NCBI GenBank assembly: GCA_018398575.1 | Contig: JAGTXZ010000005.1 | Location: 1,922,001 to 1,986,000 of the forward strand | Length of the DNA stretch: 64,000 bases | Origin: Ampelomyces quisqualis | Taxonomy: Eukaryota; Ascomycota; Dothideomycetes; Pleosporales; Phaeosphaeriaceae | Reading direction: 5' to 3' | In this document: positions 45,901 to 58,899 of the stretch, piece after piece | Position numbering within the stretch: position 1 is the first letter of the stretch | How the letters are laid out: each line of letters opens with the position of its first letter | Position numbers and translations under genes: made by a program | Notes under the pieces: model-generated | Databases searched by the model: none | The model's input: only the letters and a program-made list of their open reading frames with translations | Told to the model about the DNA's origin: nothing

Positions 45901-48900
45901 GAGTTACTAGCCTTAGCAACGTACAATAGGCTAAGACTATTTTAGCTAAGATTAAGAAGCGCTTTCTAAAACGTAACGTTAATCTTCTTAAGGTTAAATC
46001 TAAGTTTATAGGCAGACCTAGTCTCTCTATTTCTATTAAGAACAACGCAGTCTCTATACAGCTAGTGCCTAATAGCTTAAGAGCGCTGTTAAAAGCAAAC
46101 TGCAATAAGTATTAGAATATATTAGACTACTTTACAACTAAATCTAAGGAACTCCTTGCTAACAGCAGTTTAGTATTAGCTGTAGTTATTAGCTAAAACT
46201 AAGTAAAACGCAGTAATAGTTAACCTGTATACAGTTAGGTTTAGGTTTAGAAGCTACCTTAGAAGCTAGTTAATAAGATCCTGCACTTAAAAGGCTATAG
46301 AAATAGAGATAACAGCTACTTTATAAGCAAAAAGTTAGGGTAAGACTACTTAGTTTAATTCGCAAGTAATAAGAAATTAAGAGATATAAAAATAGAGAAG
46401 GTTACCTAACTAACTAAAGGGCTGTTAAAGCCTACCTACGCAGTAGAGCAAAAAGAAAAGAACCTAAAGAAGTAGTAGCTAGTTTAGAAGTTTAAGGCTA
46501 ACGCCTGTTTAGTTATCTAGCGTATCCTTAACACCCTAGTTCTATTACTACTTAAGACTGTTATTAGTAACATGCTAGAGGTTAAGAAGAAGCTATTCTA
46601 AGTAAGCTACACGCTAGCTAAGTTTAAAGACCTTTTAGTTGCCCTAACACGCTATATAACAGTTAAAAGCGCTAACAAAGACTTAGATAGAGACTAACCT
46701 ACTATAAGAGCTAGTGTTAACTTGCTAACCTAGGGCTTACTTCTAGACTACGTGCTAGTTAAGGCAGTAAACAGAAAAGTAAGTAAGTGCTTTAGTATTA
46801 ATACTAAATACTAGTTAGACCTAGAGATTAGCTAGATTAAAAGGCACATCTAACGTAATAAAGAACTAGGCCTTAAGCTTACTGCTAATAAGGACTTCTG
46901 CAAGCCTACTTACTATTAGAGAGAGTATAATTAAGCCTTAGGCGTAGAGCACCTTAGGAGGGAGTGCCTAAAAGTACCTATTAATATTAAGGAGACCTAG
47001 TTTCTTAGCCTTATTAACTCTAGCGCAAAGCTTAACACTATAAAAAGAGAAATAGTAGAATAAGCTATACTTCTAATTACGTCTCTGCTAAAGAGTATAA
47101 GAACTGCAAAAATAGTAGTAATAAACAGTTTAACTAAAGAGTTCTTAGGCATTATATAGAGAGTACCTATTACTATTAGGAGGATTAAAATCTGCACCAG
47201 CTTCTTTATCCTTAAGGAGTGCACAAACCTAATTATCCTAGGCAATCTCTTTCTAACAGACACTTAAGCTAGAATTAAGTACGCTACTAATAGGCTAACC
47301 TACTGCTAAATCTTTAGCAAGGATAGTAAACACAGTACAAGATTTGTGTACACAAGAGGCAATTAGATTAACGCGCTAGGACTCTACTCTAGGCCTCTAG
47401 TAGGAAACGTTAGAGGAGTGTAATTGCTAGCGTTTTACTTCTATCTAAACCTGTTGCATAGCTAGACTAGAACTATTAAATAAACTTGACACAGCTTTAA
47501 ATAGACTCTAATACTCTAAGCAAGGATTAGCTAGTAATAAAGTTAGCAACAGAGTAGCTCTAACAGAAATCTTTATTACTAATTATTCTCTTAGAAATAT
47601 AGTTCTTCTAGTAGCTAGGTGTAAGCACTATAGGCGCAAGGCCTAACAGATCTATTATTATTAGTAATAGCAATAGAATGTACATACTTATTAGCAACAG
47701 CGTAGGCTACTACTCTTAAAATATTATAGCAAGTGTTGTAAGGCAGCTCCCTTAGAGCCTTAGGATTAATATTAGTGCTAAGAGCTTCTAGAAGCAAGAG
47801 CTTAGTAAAACAACTAGTAAGAAAGAGTTACCTATTAAAGTAATAACAATTTAGCTAAAGCGCACAACTAATCTACAATTAAATAATATTTTCTTTAATA
47901 TTAGCACTTTACATAAGCAAAAAGCTTAAAAGGTCTAGCTAGTAGACAACTTAGGATAGACTTTAAGGGATATTAGCAGGTATAAAGATTAGAAAGAGCG
48001 TACGCGCATTTAATAGGTACTAAACAAGAAGAATACTCTATTCTTAAGCTACTTTAACCTGCAATACGCAAAGTTCTCTAAAGGTATAAGGCTTACGCCT
48101 AAACGCCTATTAAAGATAAAGATCTTCTTAGACTTGCTTCTACAAGAGCAAGCTATGCTAGAGGAGCTACTATACTAATAAGAAGCTACCCTAGCCTAGG
48201 ACTTTAGTAAATTAGGATAAGTTAGCTATAAGGTAGTACCCCTAATTAAAATTAACACTGTTACTTACAAGGCGTAGCAAGCTAAATAGTTCCCTATCTT
48301 CTAAAAACTTAGAGATGTAGTAGTTAAAATAGTACAGAAACGTATTAACTAAGAGGCTCTTAAACTATACAGAAGCTAGTACCAAAACCTATAGTTTCTA
48401 GTAGCTAAGAAAGACAAAGGATATTAACTTATTAATAACGCGCAAAAGATTAATAAAGTTACAATTTGTAACGCAAACTTACTACCTAATCTAGATAAAT
48501 TTGTAAAAGATTTTGCTAGTTGCGTAATTATAAGCTTGCTTAACTTCTTCTTAGAATATAACTAAGTAGAGTTACACAAGAACTTTTAGAACGTAACAGC
48601 GTTCTATATACCTATTGGACTAGTGCGCTAGTGTATACTACCTATAGGTACAACAAATTTAGTTACTAAATTTGTACGCGTTATAACTAAGATATGCTAA
48701 GATTATATTTTAGAACGCTACAGACCTTACCTAGATAACGTTTGTATTAAGAGACTAAAGTGCTACTCTAACAGAACAAAGGTTAAACTAGGTATTAGAA
48801 AATATGTTATAGAGCACCTCTGTAATATAGACGCTGTGTTAGCAGATATTAAACGCACAGAAGCTATAATATTAGGTTACAAATTAGATTTCTGCTACGC

Positions 48901-51275
48901 GTCTATAATTGTAGTAGGTTATTAGGTTAGCGCTGCTGGCTGCTATCCTAATTACAAGAAAATTAAGAAAATCTTCTCCTAGCTACTCTGTAGAGACCTA
49001 AAAGACGTTTAAATGTTTATTAGTATATGTGTATATTATAGAGTATAGATTAAGTATTTTGCTATTATTTTAGAGCTGCTATTCTACCTGCTACGCAAGA
49101 ATACGCCCTTTAAGTAGTCTTTAGAATAATAGAGCGCAATAGACAAATTAAAACACGCGCTATACTCTACGCTAGCACTTGTCTCTATCTCTTATAATAA
49201 GCTGTTACTTCTAATTGTTATTTCTATTAATAGTAGCAAAAAGAGTTAGGGCGCAGTTCTTATGCAGCTAGATCTAAAGAGTTGTTAGCACCCTATCTAG
49301 TACAAAAGTAGGGTTTAGTTTAAATCTAAACAAAATTAAGACTTAGGAAAATATAAATGCAAAGCTCTGCTTCTAGCGCTAAAGAAGTTTTAGACCTACC
49401 TGTATAGAGTAGAGTTTATTGTAGAAACAGACGCAAAGACTCTAGTTGCACAGCTTTAGTAAAGTGCAACTAACTTGCTAAGAGTCTTTGTTACGTAGTA
49501 GCTAGCACTCTTTAACATATAAGAATTTGATATAGTCTATATTAAAGGCAAGAAAAACGTAGTAGCTAACGCCCTTTTAAGAAGACCTAAGAAGCTAGGA
49601 TAAAAGCTACCTAATAAGCTAGAGAAGGATATTAAGGATTTTATTAACGCTTATTTAAATTTAGTACAGCTTACTATTACTCTACAGCTGCGCGTATGTA
49701 ATCTACGTTATAGAGTATGTAAGGCTAACGTTAGTTTTAAGGAAAACCTGCTAGATAAAGCCTATAGCAAAGAGTCTAAGGCTTAGGCTTGTTAGATTCT
49801 ATTCTACTGCCAGCCTAATAGTCTTTTAAGAGCTAACATAAAAAAGTTTACAAGAAGAGCACTTAAATAAATAGTAAGAGAGAAGTACCTTTTCTTAATA
49901 CTAACTAGAAAACGCTTACTATAGTAGATTGTAGACAAACCTAATAAACATTTAGCTATTATTAAAGCTATATATAATAAATTAAGACACTATAAAAAGA
50001 AAGGTATATAGCGTAAAGTTTAGGCGCGTTACTATTAGAAAGGACAATATAAGAATGTTAAGTCCTACGCTAAGTTATGCCTAGAGTGTTAAGTATACGC
50101 CTTAGTAATAGTTTAAGAGAAACTCTAGCTAACAACCTCTCTAACAATACTCTTTAGCTAGATATTAATAGACGTAGTCTATATGCCTCTAGCTAGAGGC
50201 AAGAAGTTTCTTATAGTAGCCTAATACACTATAACGCAGTAGGCTAAAGCTAAAGCCCTATTAAACGCAGACTTAGCATCTATTGTTAAGTTTCTAGAAC
50301 AAAAAGTCTTTTGCTAATAGGGCGTACTACTTAAAATTTTAGTTAATAGAGGCTCTAAAAACAAGTATCTACTAATTAACCTGCAATAACAATTTAAAAT
50401 CTTTAGAGTAGTAGCTAGCGCCTATTATCTACAAGGTTAAGGCTTAATTTAATAAGGACACGCGCTAATAGTAGATACTTTAAAGAAGCTTAGCAGGATA
50501 TAAGTTAACTACTTAGACTGCGTTCTATAGGCTAATTAGACTAGTGTTAAGCGTGCGACTAAAGAGACCTTAGCGTTTCTTACATATAGTTGCAAGCACG
50601 TACTGCCTATTAAATTGTGTATACTAACCTAGCAGACTCTACTCTAGAAAGAAGTAACTAATACTGCTTTGCTCTTAGCTATAAGGGCTTGTTAATTTGA
50701 AAAGAGAGATAATAGGTTACAAGAGTCTATTACTAGAATAGTCTAACTAAGAAATAACAATAAGAACTACTTTAATAAGAATAGAGTTACTAGAGCAGAT
50801 AAACTAAAGGTTAGCAACTTAGTTTTGCTTAGGGATTTCTACTATAACAACAACTAATTAGTGCTTAGTAAGTTCTTTCTAAAATAGTTAGAGCTATTTA
50901 GAATATATAAAGTTAGAGAGAAAGGGTAGTATAAATTTAAGAAGCTTAATAGAGTACTGTTTTAAAGCTACACGCTAGGTAACAGGTTAAAGAAGTTCTA
51001 TTAGCGCACTAAAATAGAACTAAAGCTTATTAACTAGAGCCTATCTACTAACAAAACAGGAGACTAGGCGCTTTCTAGCTATAGGCAGGACATTCTACAA
51101 CTGGTAGGAGAATTAGTAGCGCGCTAGTATTCTAAGAGGCTTAAGAACGCTACTAAGGTAGATAAGAATAAAAATTTAGATTTAGAACAATTAGCAGAGA
51201 CGCGCTAAAGAGCTGTTAGAGTGCGCATTATTAAAAACCTAAACTTTAACAGATCTAAATATAAAGTTGTTAGAA
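45900..51275 (+). pseudogene. pol: Y-B pol (protease-RT-RNase H-integrase and tail)
   Basis: Retropepsin LINSSAKLNTI (about 47009-47041) and ILGNLFLTD (about 47240). RT with EYNQVELHKNF (about 48560) and the catalytic PYLDNVCIKRLK (about 48727-48760). RNase H about 49080-49590 with ETDAKTLVAQL (49427). Integrase 49820-50960: LIDVVYMPLARGKKF (about 50167), a VNRGSKNKYL zone (50340) where the second Asp lies, and AYYLQGQGLI (about 50422), where HPQ and the catalytic Glu are expected. The tail, GNRLKKFY… (about 50990) to about 51275, has no chromodomain. It would reverse-transcribe and integrate the element. The D-to-N changes and stops inactivate it. Confidence 0.88.
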
Positions 51276-51440
51276 TAGCTTTAAAGTATCTATAAGAACA
51301 AAAATAGATAGCAAAAGAAGGTACATAACAGACGCAGTTTATAATAATTCTACTAGCTATTAGAAGTAACACTATTAAAACTAGCCTATTTACTTGCTAT
51401 TTAGAAGCTATATTAGCGCTACGCTATAAGGTATGTAAGC

Positions 51441-53063
51441 CTAAACTTCTAAATATACTAAAGCTTTAGAAGAAGTAGTAGTATTATTACTAGCATTAAT
51501 AGATACATTAACGTTAACCTCTATCTTATCTCTATTATTAATATTATTCTTAGCAATAGTATCTATAGACTTACTAGCCTTATCTTTAGACCTAGATTTA
51601 GAATCTAGTTTAACAGCCTAACTAGGATTAAAATTAGAGTTGCTATTATTAGAAAGCTCTAGCAGCTCTTTAGTTACGCAAGACTCTCTACTATAATAGC
51701 TCTTGTTATTAGCTGTATTGCGCAGTAGCCTACCCTAAACAAACAAACTCTAATTAAACTTTATAGTAGCCTAGCAGGTTAAAACAAGAAACTAAGAGTA
51801 AGACGCATATTCTCTAACACTCTATATAGTAGAAATAGGCAGCATTAGTAAGATGTTACAAGCGTTTAGGCTATTTTAATTAACAGATTGCTTTAAATTA
51901 CCTAAGTTACTACAATATTAGCGTAATTCTAAATAAGGTTCTAGAAAAAAGAGTTTCTAAACAGAACTTAGTAACTTACCTATGTAAGAACAAGCCTAAA
52001 AGCCTATATATTAGAAGTAGTTAGTATAAGTACTATAGAGCAACTACTTACTATTATAGATAACACTATAACACTTACTAAAAGCGTATTTGTAATTACT
52101 CTTTGCGCAATAGCTGCAAGGCTAAACGTTATACTAGCTAGAGTCTAGGTATATGCAAGTAGACTAACTGTAATATAGAATAAGTAAAGCTAGGTTGTTC
52201 TTAAGAAAGTTGCAGCCTATGCTTAAGTAAAAGTAATCTTTAACTAAGATTCTATTAGTCTTTATATTAAAGAAGTTAAACTAGATAGCTAGTATATATC
52301 TACCCTCTTCTATAAGCTTAGAAGATAAGGCGTAGTTAATAAGCAGTAGGGGAAAGCTTTCTCTATTAGTTTTAACCTTAAAAAGCATGTGCTAGAGCAA
52401 AGCAATAACCTTAATAGTTATTTAGCTAGATAATATTACTATAACTACAAATAAATTAGCCTAAAATAGCTAACAAGTTATTTAAATACTGCTTACGCTA
52501 GTTATAGATAGTATTATAAGGAGAAGTAACCTTCTTATAGATGTACAGCTTAGAAGTCTTATTACTATAATAACTAAGGAAGATTAGCTTTACAGGAGAT
52601 GTCTAAGCAATAGACTAAGGGGTAGGTAGAAAGACTATTAGAGTTAGCGTGCAATACTAAGCAATCTAAGCTTAAAGCTTACTATTACTTATGCCCTAAG
52701 TCTTAGCTAGCTTACTATAAGCCTAAGAAGTTGTTAGAACTTTAATAGACAACTTAGGAAAGCCTAAGTTATTATTAGAAAAGCCTAGGTTGCTGTTAAG
52801 GAAGCCTAGGCTATTATTAAAGAAACTAGGCAAATCCTTAAAGATTAACTATACTGCATTATAGAACTTATTACTAGACTCTAAAGTAACAGTAATAGGT
52901 AAGTATAATAGACGCAGAATTAGGCTGCGTAGACGTAAACTTTAGAGCAACACGTGTTTAAGCTGCTAAAGAAGCTTATTAATTGTAGCTAGAGCAGTAG
53001 CGTTAGGCAGGGGCAGTAAAAGAGTTGTTAGGAGAGTTTAGAGAGCTAGCAAAATTCTCCTAG
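51441..53063 (-). pseudogene. W2 in Y-B, antisense, 5'-truncated by Copia-1
   Basis: The reverse complement of Y-D 38555-40177: stop at 51441, Ser/Lys/Asp tail at about 51540-51620, Asn-Leu-Gly repeat at about 52755-52830. Its upstream part is cut at 53063, where Copia-1 starts. Convergent with the pol tail, spacing about 165 bp. Confidence 0.65.
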
Positions 53064-53535
53064 TGTAACAGAGTATGTAAATTAGCGGATTACGGAATTG
53101 TTGCGTATAATAACCAAGCATGTTACTAATAAGATAGAATCTATTTAGGACTAGACTAACTTATTAAGCTGTTTCTTAGCTTAGTGTATTTAATCTAATT
53201 AATCCTTACATAGTATAGAACAAGTAAAACAATCCTTTTTACTTATAACAATTTAATCTATAGTATCGCTTAGCTCTTATAGTTATAAGCCCCGCGTTAT
53301 AAGACTGCAGTGTTAATTCCTCCTGCGCACCTTGTATTGCTAAGGTACTACCTAGATTAACAATTACTCTAAAACTTCTTTAAACTCTCTTTTAAAATAC
53401 TCTTCTTAAACTAACTAGTTAACAATTATAGACTTCTATTCTAACAATAAGATTAGCCCTAACGTTCTTTTAAACAGTTAGTTAGACTAGCTGTACTAGT
53501 TTGCCTAACTCTAGCTTTATGCTCGCAATAAAGGA
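53064..53535 (+). other. Copia-1 5' LTR and leader
   Basis: AT-rich non-coding sequence beginning TGTAACAGAGTATG. The LTR end and primer-binding site cannot be placed because the partner LTR is absent. CCA/TCA-type triplets are more frequent here than in neighbouring elements. Confidence 0.5.
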
Positions 53536-53539
53536 GTCT

Positions 53540-54460
53540 AGGATTAGATTAACTTAGATGGCGACACAGTAATCCTAATTAACAATTAGGAACCTAAGTA
53601 CCCTAAGCTTCTATCTACTCTAAGCTAACTAGTCTTAGCTTTACTGCCTAGAGCTACTAATCTAGACACGCAAATCTGCGATAAAGCTTTTAATTAATAT
53701 AATCTAAAGCTAGCTATCTATAAACTTGCCTCTAGCAGTTACAAAGAGAACGTTTACTAATACAAAATTAATACGTTAAAATAGACTAGGCAAGCGGCTA
53801 AACTTAGTAACGTTTAGGACTAAATTAGTTAAACTGTAGCTAAGGATCTAATAGCACCTGCGGCAATTAAAATGCTTAACTCTTTAGAAATAACACCCTA
53901 AGCCTTAATTAGGATCCCTAAGCACAAACTAGCTCTAACAGACAATAATACTATGCACCTAGTTAGGCAGCAGTATTAAGCTTATCTAGAAAAGGCTAGG
54001 TACAAGAGGATTACTCTAGATAAATAGTTTAACAAATGGCAAGTAATCTACAGCAAGGCTTAAGCGTTTCAAGTTATAAAGGTAGAGGAACAACTTGCTC
54101 TTACTAACTTTCTTAACGCTCTATCTGTTAAGATTGCCCTAGATTAGGCTTAATTAATACGTTAGGATATTATTAAAGACGCAGCCCTTAGTCAGCCTTC
54201 TATAACTATATATAATCTAGCTAAGATCTTTTCTCTTATACTTTAGGAGTAAGCAGTCCTAGTTACTAAAGAAAAATCTTATTTAGCCTTTGCAACCCTT
54301 AGGATTATTAAAAACTTAGAAAACACTAATCTAAAGAACAAAGGCAAAGACAATTTAAAGCTAAAACCTTGCCTCTACAGGAACAATAAAAAGCACAAAT
54401 AGGACCTAATAGATTGTCTTTAACTAAAAACCGCAATTACTAGATTAGCTCTACTAGGAA
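53540..54460 (+). pseudogene. gag: Copia-1 gag
   Basis: A plus-strand frame with a Copia-type gag body (…KWQVIYSKA near 54040, …YNLAKIFSLIL near 54220) and a Cys/His cluster reading CLYRNNKKHK…DC at about 54368-54420, in the position of the nucleocapsid zinc finger. In-frame TAG/TAA at many former Trp/Gln codons. Confidence 0.7.
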
Positions 54461-54599
54461 AAGTACTAATTAAGATCTCTAATTTTAACTAAAAGAAGGT
54501 CCTTAAGTAGCTTAACACTTCTAAGTAGGCCTTAATAACAAGATTAAGAAAGCTAGTTAGACGCTACCTATTGCAGCTAACTAGTTAACTTCTAAGACT

Positions 54600-57500
54600 A
54601 AGGCAGTAACATACCTAGGAGATGTTGTAGTAGTATTAATTAACCTAACTACTCTTAATTAGAAACCTAATGTTACTAATCTAGACTTTAGAGTGTACAT
54701 AACTACGTTTATAACCTATCTACTTTTAAGAAGCACTGTTTATAATAGGGTAAGTATAGTGTACCTAGTTAATAATTAGTTGCTTCTTATTCTAGAAATG
54801 TTTAGTTCTACCTACTCTAAAGAAAGAGTTAAGGCTAGAACACAGTTACTTCCTATAACTAGGTATAGCAATTAAGTAATTAAGAACGTCCTGCACAGTC
54901 TAGACAGTCCTTACACTAGAGACCTAAAGCTTAAGAAGGTTAAAGTTGTAGATAGATTTTATATAAATATTGTATCTGTAGCACTACTTAAGTAAGCAGG
55001 TATATAGTATAGTAGATTAGACAGCACTCTTTAGTTTAGATTATATAAGTAAAATGTTATTGTATATAAGCTTTATAAGGCTTATAACCTCTTGTTTATT
55101 AAATACAACTAGGTTACACGCTATGTTCTACAACTACTAATCCTTTATATGTTACATTAATCTAACATTAATTACTTAAGAAGTAATAACAAGAATCTAT
55201 AGCACAAAAGATTAGGCTACCTAGGCTAGCAAGCACTCTAGGCTCTTGCCTAGTTAGCCTAAAACGTTAAGATAAATAGGACTAAAAGGATTAATTGCAA
55301 GGACTGCTTAGTTACTTATGCAACTTAAGTTGTCTTATAACAACTAAGAGAAAGATTACTACAACTATTCTATTAAGTCTCTTAGAATCTATTTAACATG
55401 TAAACTAGAAGGCTCTATAAAGAATAGTTCTTGATTATTAAAGAAGACTACTTAAGTAAGCTTTTTAACTATAACCTTTACAACAAGACGTTAATTAAGA
55501 TTATAAGAGTAATTTACTAATTTACAGCCTAGGTTAGGAACAAATTTAATCTAAAAATTATAGACATCTATTAAGATAATAACACTGCAACTCTGCCTTA
55601 GAGAGGGCGTTTGCAGTATAAGAAGTAGGCAGATCAAGAAGGAATTAAAATACTACGCCGGCTACTATACACGCATTAGCCAAATAGATTAGCTAAGTAG
55701 GTAGGTTAGGAGCAAATTACAAAATTAATTAAAATGCGCATAGGTGTAAATCTTCTAATTAAGCTCTAGCTATATATTATAGATGCAGCTGCCTACTTAC
55801 ACAGCATAAGCCTATTAAAAATCTATAGTTTTTGATCCCTAAATAAGGTCCTGCACGCCTAGTTTAGGCAATATTTTTAATAGTATAAGCTAGCAATTAC
55901 TAGGCACAGGACTGCTAACTTACGCCTAAATTAGAGTAGTATTTATGCCTATAGCTGCAGAGCGTATCCTCTTAATCGCGACTAAGCAGCAGGCAAGAAT
56001 AAGCAAGAGTTTAAAGTTAACCCTTGCAGTTATATTAGATATCTAGTAGGCTATTAAGCCTCTAATATCTATTATATATAGGTTCTATTAATTTATTAAG
56101 TAATTGTATTAAGGGACGTTACCTCTAATAAATCTATATTCTACCCTAGTAACTAAGAAGGTAAGATGCCTAAGAAGTAGGCACTTAAGATTGTAGATAT
56201 TCTACACGTTAGTAAACTTAATAATCCTAAGCAGAATATTAACCTGCCTGTTCTACAGGATTAACTAAGCTAGGAAATTACTAAGGTTACTAAGCAACAG
56301 CTTAGAGGTAAGCATCTAATCCTAAGAATTACAGAGACTAGCTAATCTTATAATTACAAAGAAGAGAAAGCAGAAGCTAAGAGGAGTGCTAGTAAGGCTA
56401 GCAAGTATTTAGGAATCCTCTTAGACTAAGGTAAATATACTAGGCTTGTTACTCTAGAGGTAACTCTAGAACTAGATAAGTTATTTAGTATTAAGCTTAT
56501 TAAGCGCGTAGGATCTAACAGCTAAGCACTATTGCTAGGTTCTAAAAGAGCTAGCCTGTTAGTATCTAGGGATTAGATAGGTTTCTAACAGGATAGGTAG
56601 TTAGCCTTTTCCTCTCCTGCTACTTAACCTAAGAGTAGTAACTCTAGAGCCCTAGACAAAGTAGGATTAACAAATCCTCTTACACAATTAAGTTGTTAAC
56701 TACGTAGAGTAGCCTCTAAGATTAACAAACTACTAAGTTAATATATACTACTTTACTGCAAGAAAGATTATAATAATTAGATAAGAGGTAAAAGTGTTAA
56801 TATATTAATTGCAGATCTATTTATAGATTGCTAGAAGAATAATTTTAAGAACACTTTTCTACTAGGCCTTATAGAAGTCTAGACTAAGCGCTCTAGTTAT
56901 AAAACACTAAACGCTATAATTATAACAGCTATGCTAAGTAATTAAAATTACTAAGTAGTTAAGAAGCGTGCTTATAGAAATAACATGCCTAAGCTGCCTA
57001 ATATATAGAAGCAGATGCTTTAACATTTAATAAAAAGCCTATTGTTAGATGCTTCTCTTAAGGAAATTGATTAGCTATATAAGAAAGGTACCTAGAAAGA
57101 GATTCTAAAGCACAAGTCTAAGGATTAACTAATTCTATTAAAATAGGTCTAGGTACACAAGTTTAATTAAGATAGTTACTTTCTAAAGTATAAGGCTAGG
57201 CTTATAGTAAGAGGAGATCTCTAGGAGAAGGACTCTCTACTTACTACGTACGCTACTACTCTTACAGCTAAGTCTTTTAGGATCGCTATAGCTATTGCAG
57301 CCTATTTTAATCTAGAAATTATGCAATACAACGTAGTTAGAGCGTTCCTTAACGCCTTGATTATAGCTAATAATCTAGTAATCTGTAATCCACTAGACAG
57401 ATTTAAGAAAACTAGGCTATGTATAAGGCTTAACTAAGCACTCTACAGGCTTAGAGAATCTCTATTACTTTAGTATAAGGAATTCTTAAGATTACTGCGC

Positions 57501-58490
57501 GAAATAGGACTACTTGCGTCTAAAAAAGAACCCTGCCTTTTCTTTACTTAGGACTAAACAATCTTTGTTCTGTTCTATGTTAATAATATCCTACTTATTT
57601 ACTACAAGAATTACAAGCTTAAAGCTAAGGATCTATAGTCTAAGATTATTAGCAAATATAAAATCTAGGATCAAGGACTAGTTAAATAGTTCCTTAGGAT
57701 TAGAGTTATTTAAAACAGATTAGACTAATCAATTACTCTAGTCTATAATGCCTATATTAACAAGATTACTAAGAAATTTAGACTATATAATAGATTATTC
57801 CCTCTAATACTATTACTATCTAAGAAGCTCTACAAGAACACTAGAGAAGCTAGTAAGTAAGAAATTAAGGCCTATTAAGAAAGAGTTGGATTAGTCCTCT
57901 ACACTGCAATTATAATCTGCCTAGATATTGCTTACGCAGTCTTAAAGCTCTCCTATTTCTTAACTAATCCTTTAGACAAGCATATTAAAGCTGTAGAACA
58001 GGTAATTATGTACCTGTATTAAACAAGGTTTAATTTAATCAAATATAGGGATTTTAATAGTCTAGAACTAACTATTTGCGAAGACGCCTCCTTTACTAAC
58101 AATAAATTAACTAGGCGTTCCTTACATAGTTATATAGCTATCCTGTTTAGAGGAGCAATCTCTTAGAAAGCTGCTAGACAAGGATTAGTTACTACCTTAA
58201 CTACAAAAGCTAAGCTACTTACTCTAGAATACGCTACAAAAGAATCTATAGCGCTTAGCTAGTTCTTTAAGGAGCTTACGCTTAATCTAGAAGATCTATA
58301 GAATATCTAGTGTAATAATTAGCAGACTATCTAGCTAGTTATAGGGAAAAATAAGTAGATATCTACTAAGCTTAGGCATGTTAACATTTAGAACATGTAG
58401 CTTAGGCAAGAGCACTTGAAAGGATTATTCTAAGTATCCTATCTAGAATCTAGATTAATGCTAGCTAATAGTCTTACTAAGAACCTTACC
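54600..58490 (+). pseudogene. pol: Copia-1 pol (protease-integrase-RT-RNase H)
   Basis: Integrase zinc domain HKRLGYLG at about 55203-55227 with CKDC at about 55300. Integrase core continues to about 55800, with YTHQPNRLA at about 55668 in place of PxTPQ/NG. RT: KARLIVRGDL (57200), TAKSFRIAIAIAAYF (57267), catalytic FYVNNILLIY at about 57574-57603 (YVDD with both Asp now Asn). RNase H: TTKAKLLTLEYATKESIALS (58200-58259) and KLRHVNI at about 58370. Enough survives to be sure of the family. Inactive. Confidence 0.9.
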
Positions 58491-58655
58491 TATTAACAAT
58501 TTCTTAAGTTTAAGCAGCTTCTTAACTTTAAGGATATAAGCAAGTTACTTATAAAGCAATAATTTAGAAAACATAAAGATTAATTTAACTTTTCTATCTA
58601 CTAATTAATTTGCTTGCTCTAGAAGCTTAAGATTACTATAAGATCTAAGCAGAGT

Positions 58656-58788
58656 TGTTAAATAGATAAGATATCACGTAGAATTAATAGTTGTAATTAT
58701 TGTATTGTAGTTAATCTGTCCTCTGTTCTCTGTGTGCGTGCTACGTTTTATCTAGCTTTAGATAGGGCCCCTACGCTAATTCTTGGCA
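58656..58788 (-). repeat. Copia-2 3' LTR
   Basis: 133 bp; on the minus strand TGCCAAGAATTAGCG...CTATTTAACA. Matches 63868-64000 with transition-type differences. Confidence 0.9.
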
Positions 58789-58899
58789 AGTTAATTGCCT
58801 TAACACTACTAATCTTATTTGGTTAGTCCTGATCTGCTATCTATAATGCCTTCTATTTAATATACTCTCTTAGCTTAGAAGCTAGGTTGCAAGCTGTAC

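Larger units (their letters stand above)
43447..53063 (+). mobile_element. Y-B: most complete Y-family Gypsy copy
   Basis: From a full 5' LTR through gag, protease, RT, RNase H, complete integrase and its tail (about 51275). It then continues into antisense W2 (minus strand), which is broken at 53063 by Copia-1. It defines the gag-pol order of the family. The 3' remainder (rest of W2, W1, polypurine tract, 3' LTR) should lie beyond the Copia insertions. Confidence 0.9.
53064..58655 (+). mobile_element. Copia-1: Ty1/Copia retrotransposon, plus strand
   Basis: It starts TGTAACAGAG at an abrupt break in W2 (flank CCTAG, 53059-53063). Plus-strand order gag, protease, integrase, RT, RNase H is the Copia order (integrase before RT). 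The 3' LTR is not seen: Copia-2 begins at 58656, perhaps within its first bases (58644-58655 resemble the 5' terminus). RIP damage seems milder in the first 500 bp. Confidence 0.85.

Noticed and set aside
45860..47800. Minus-strand ORFs at 45869-46105 and 47615-47797
   Set aside because: Shadows of plus-strand Y-B gag-pol; no homologous open frame is kept at the same place in Y-A or Y-C.
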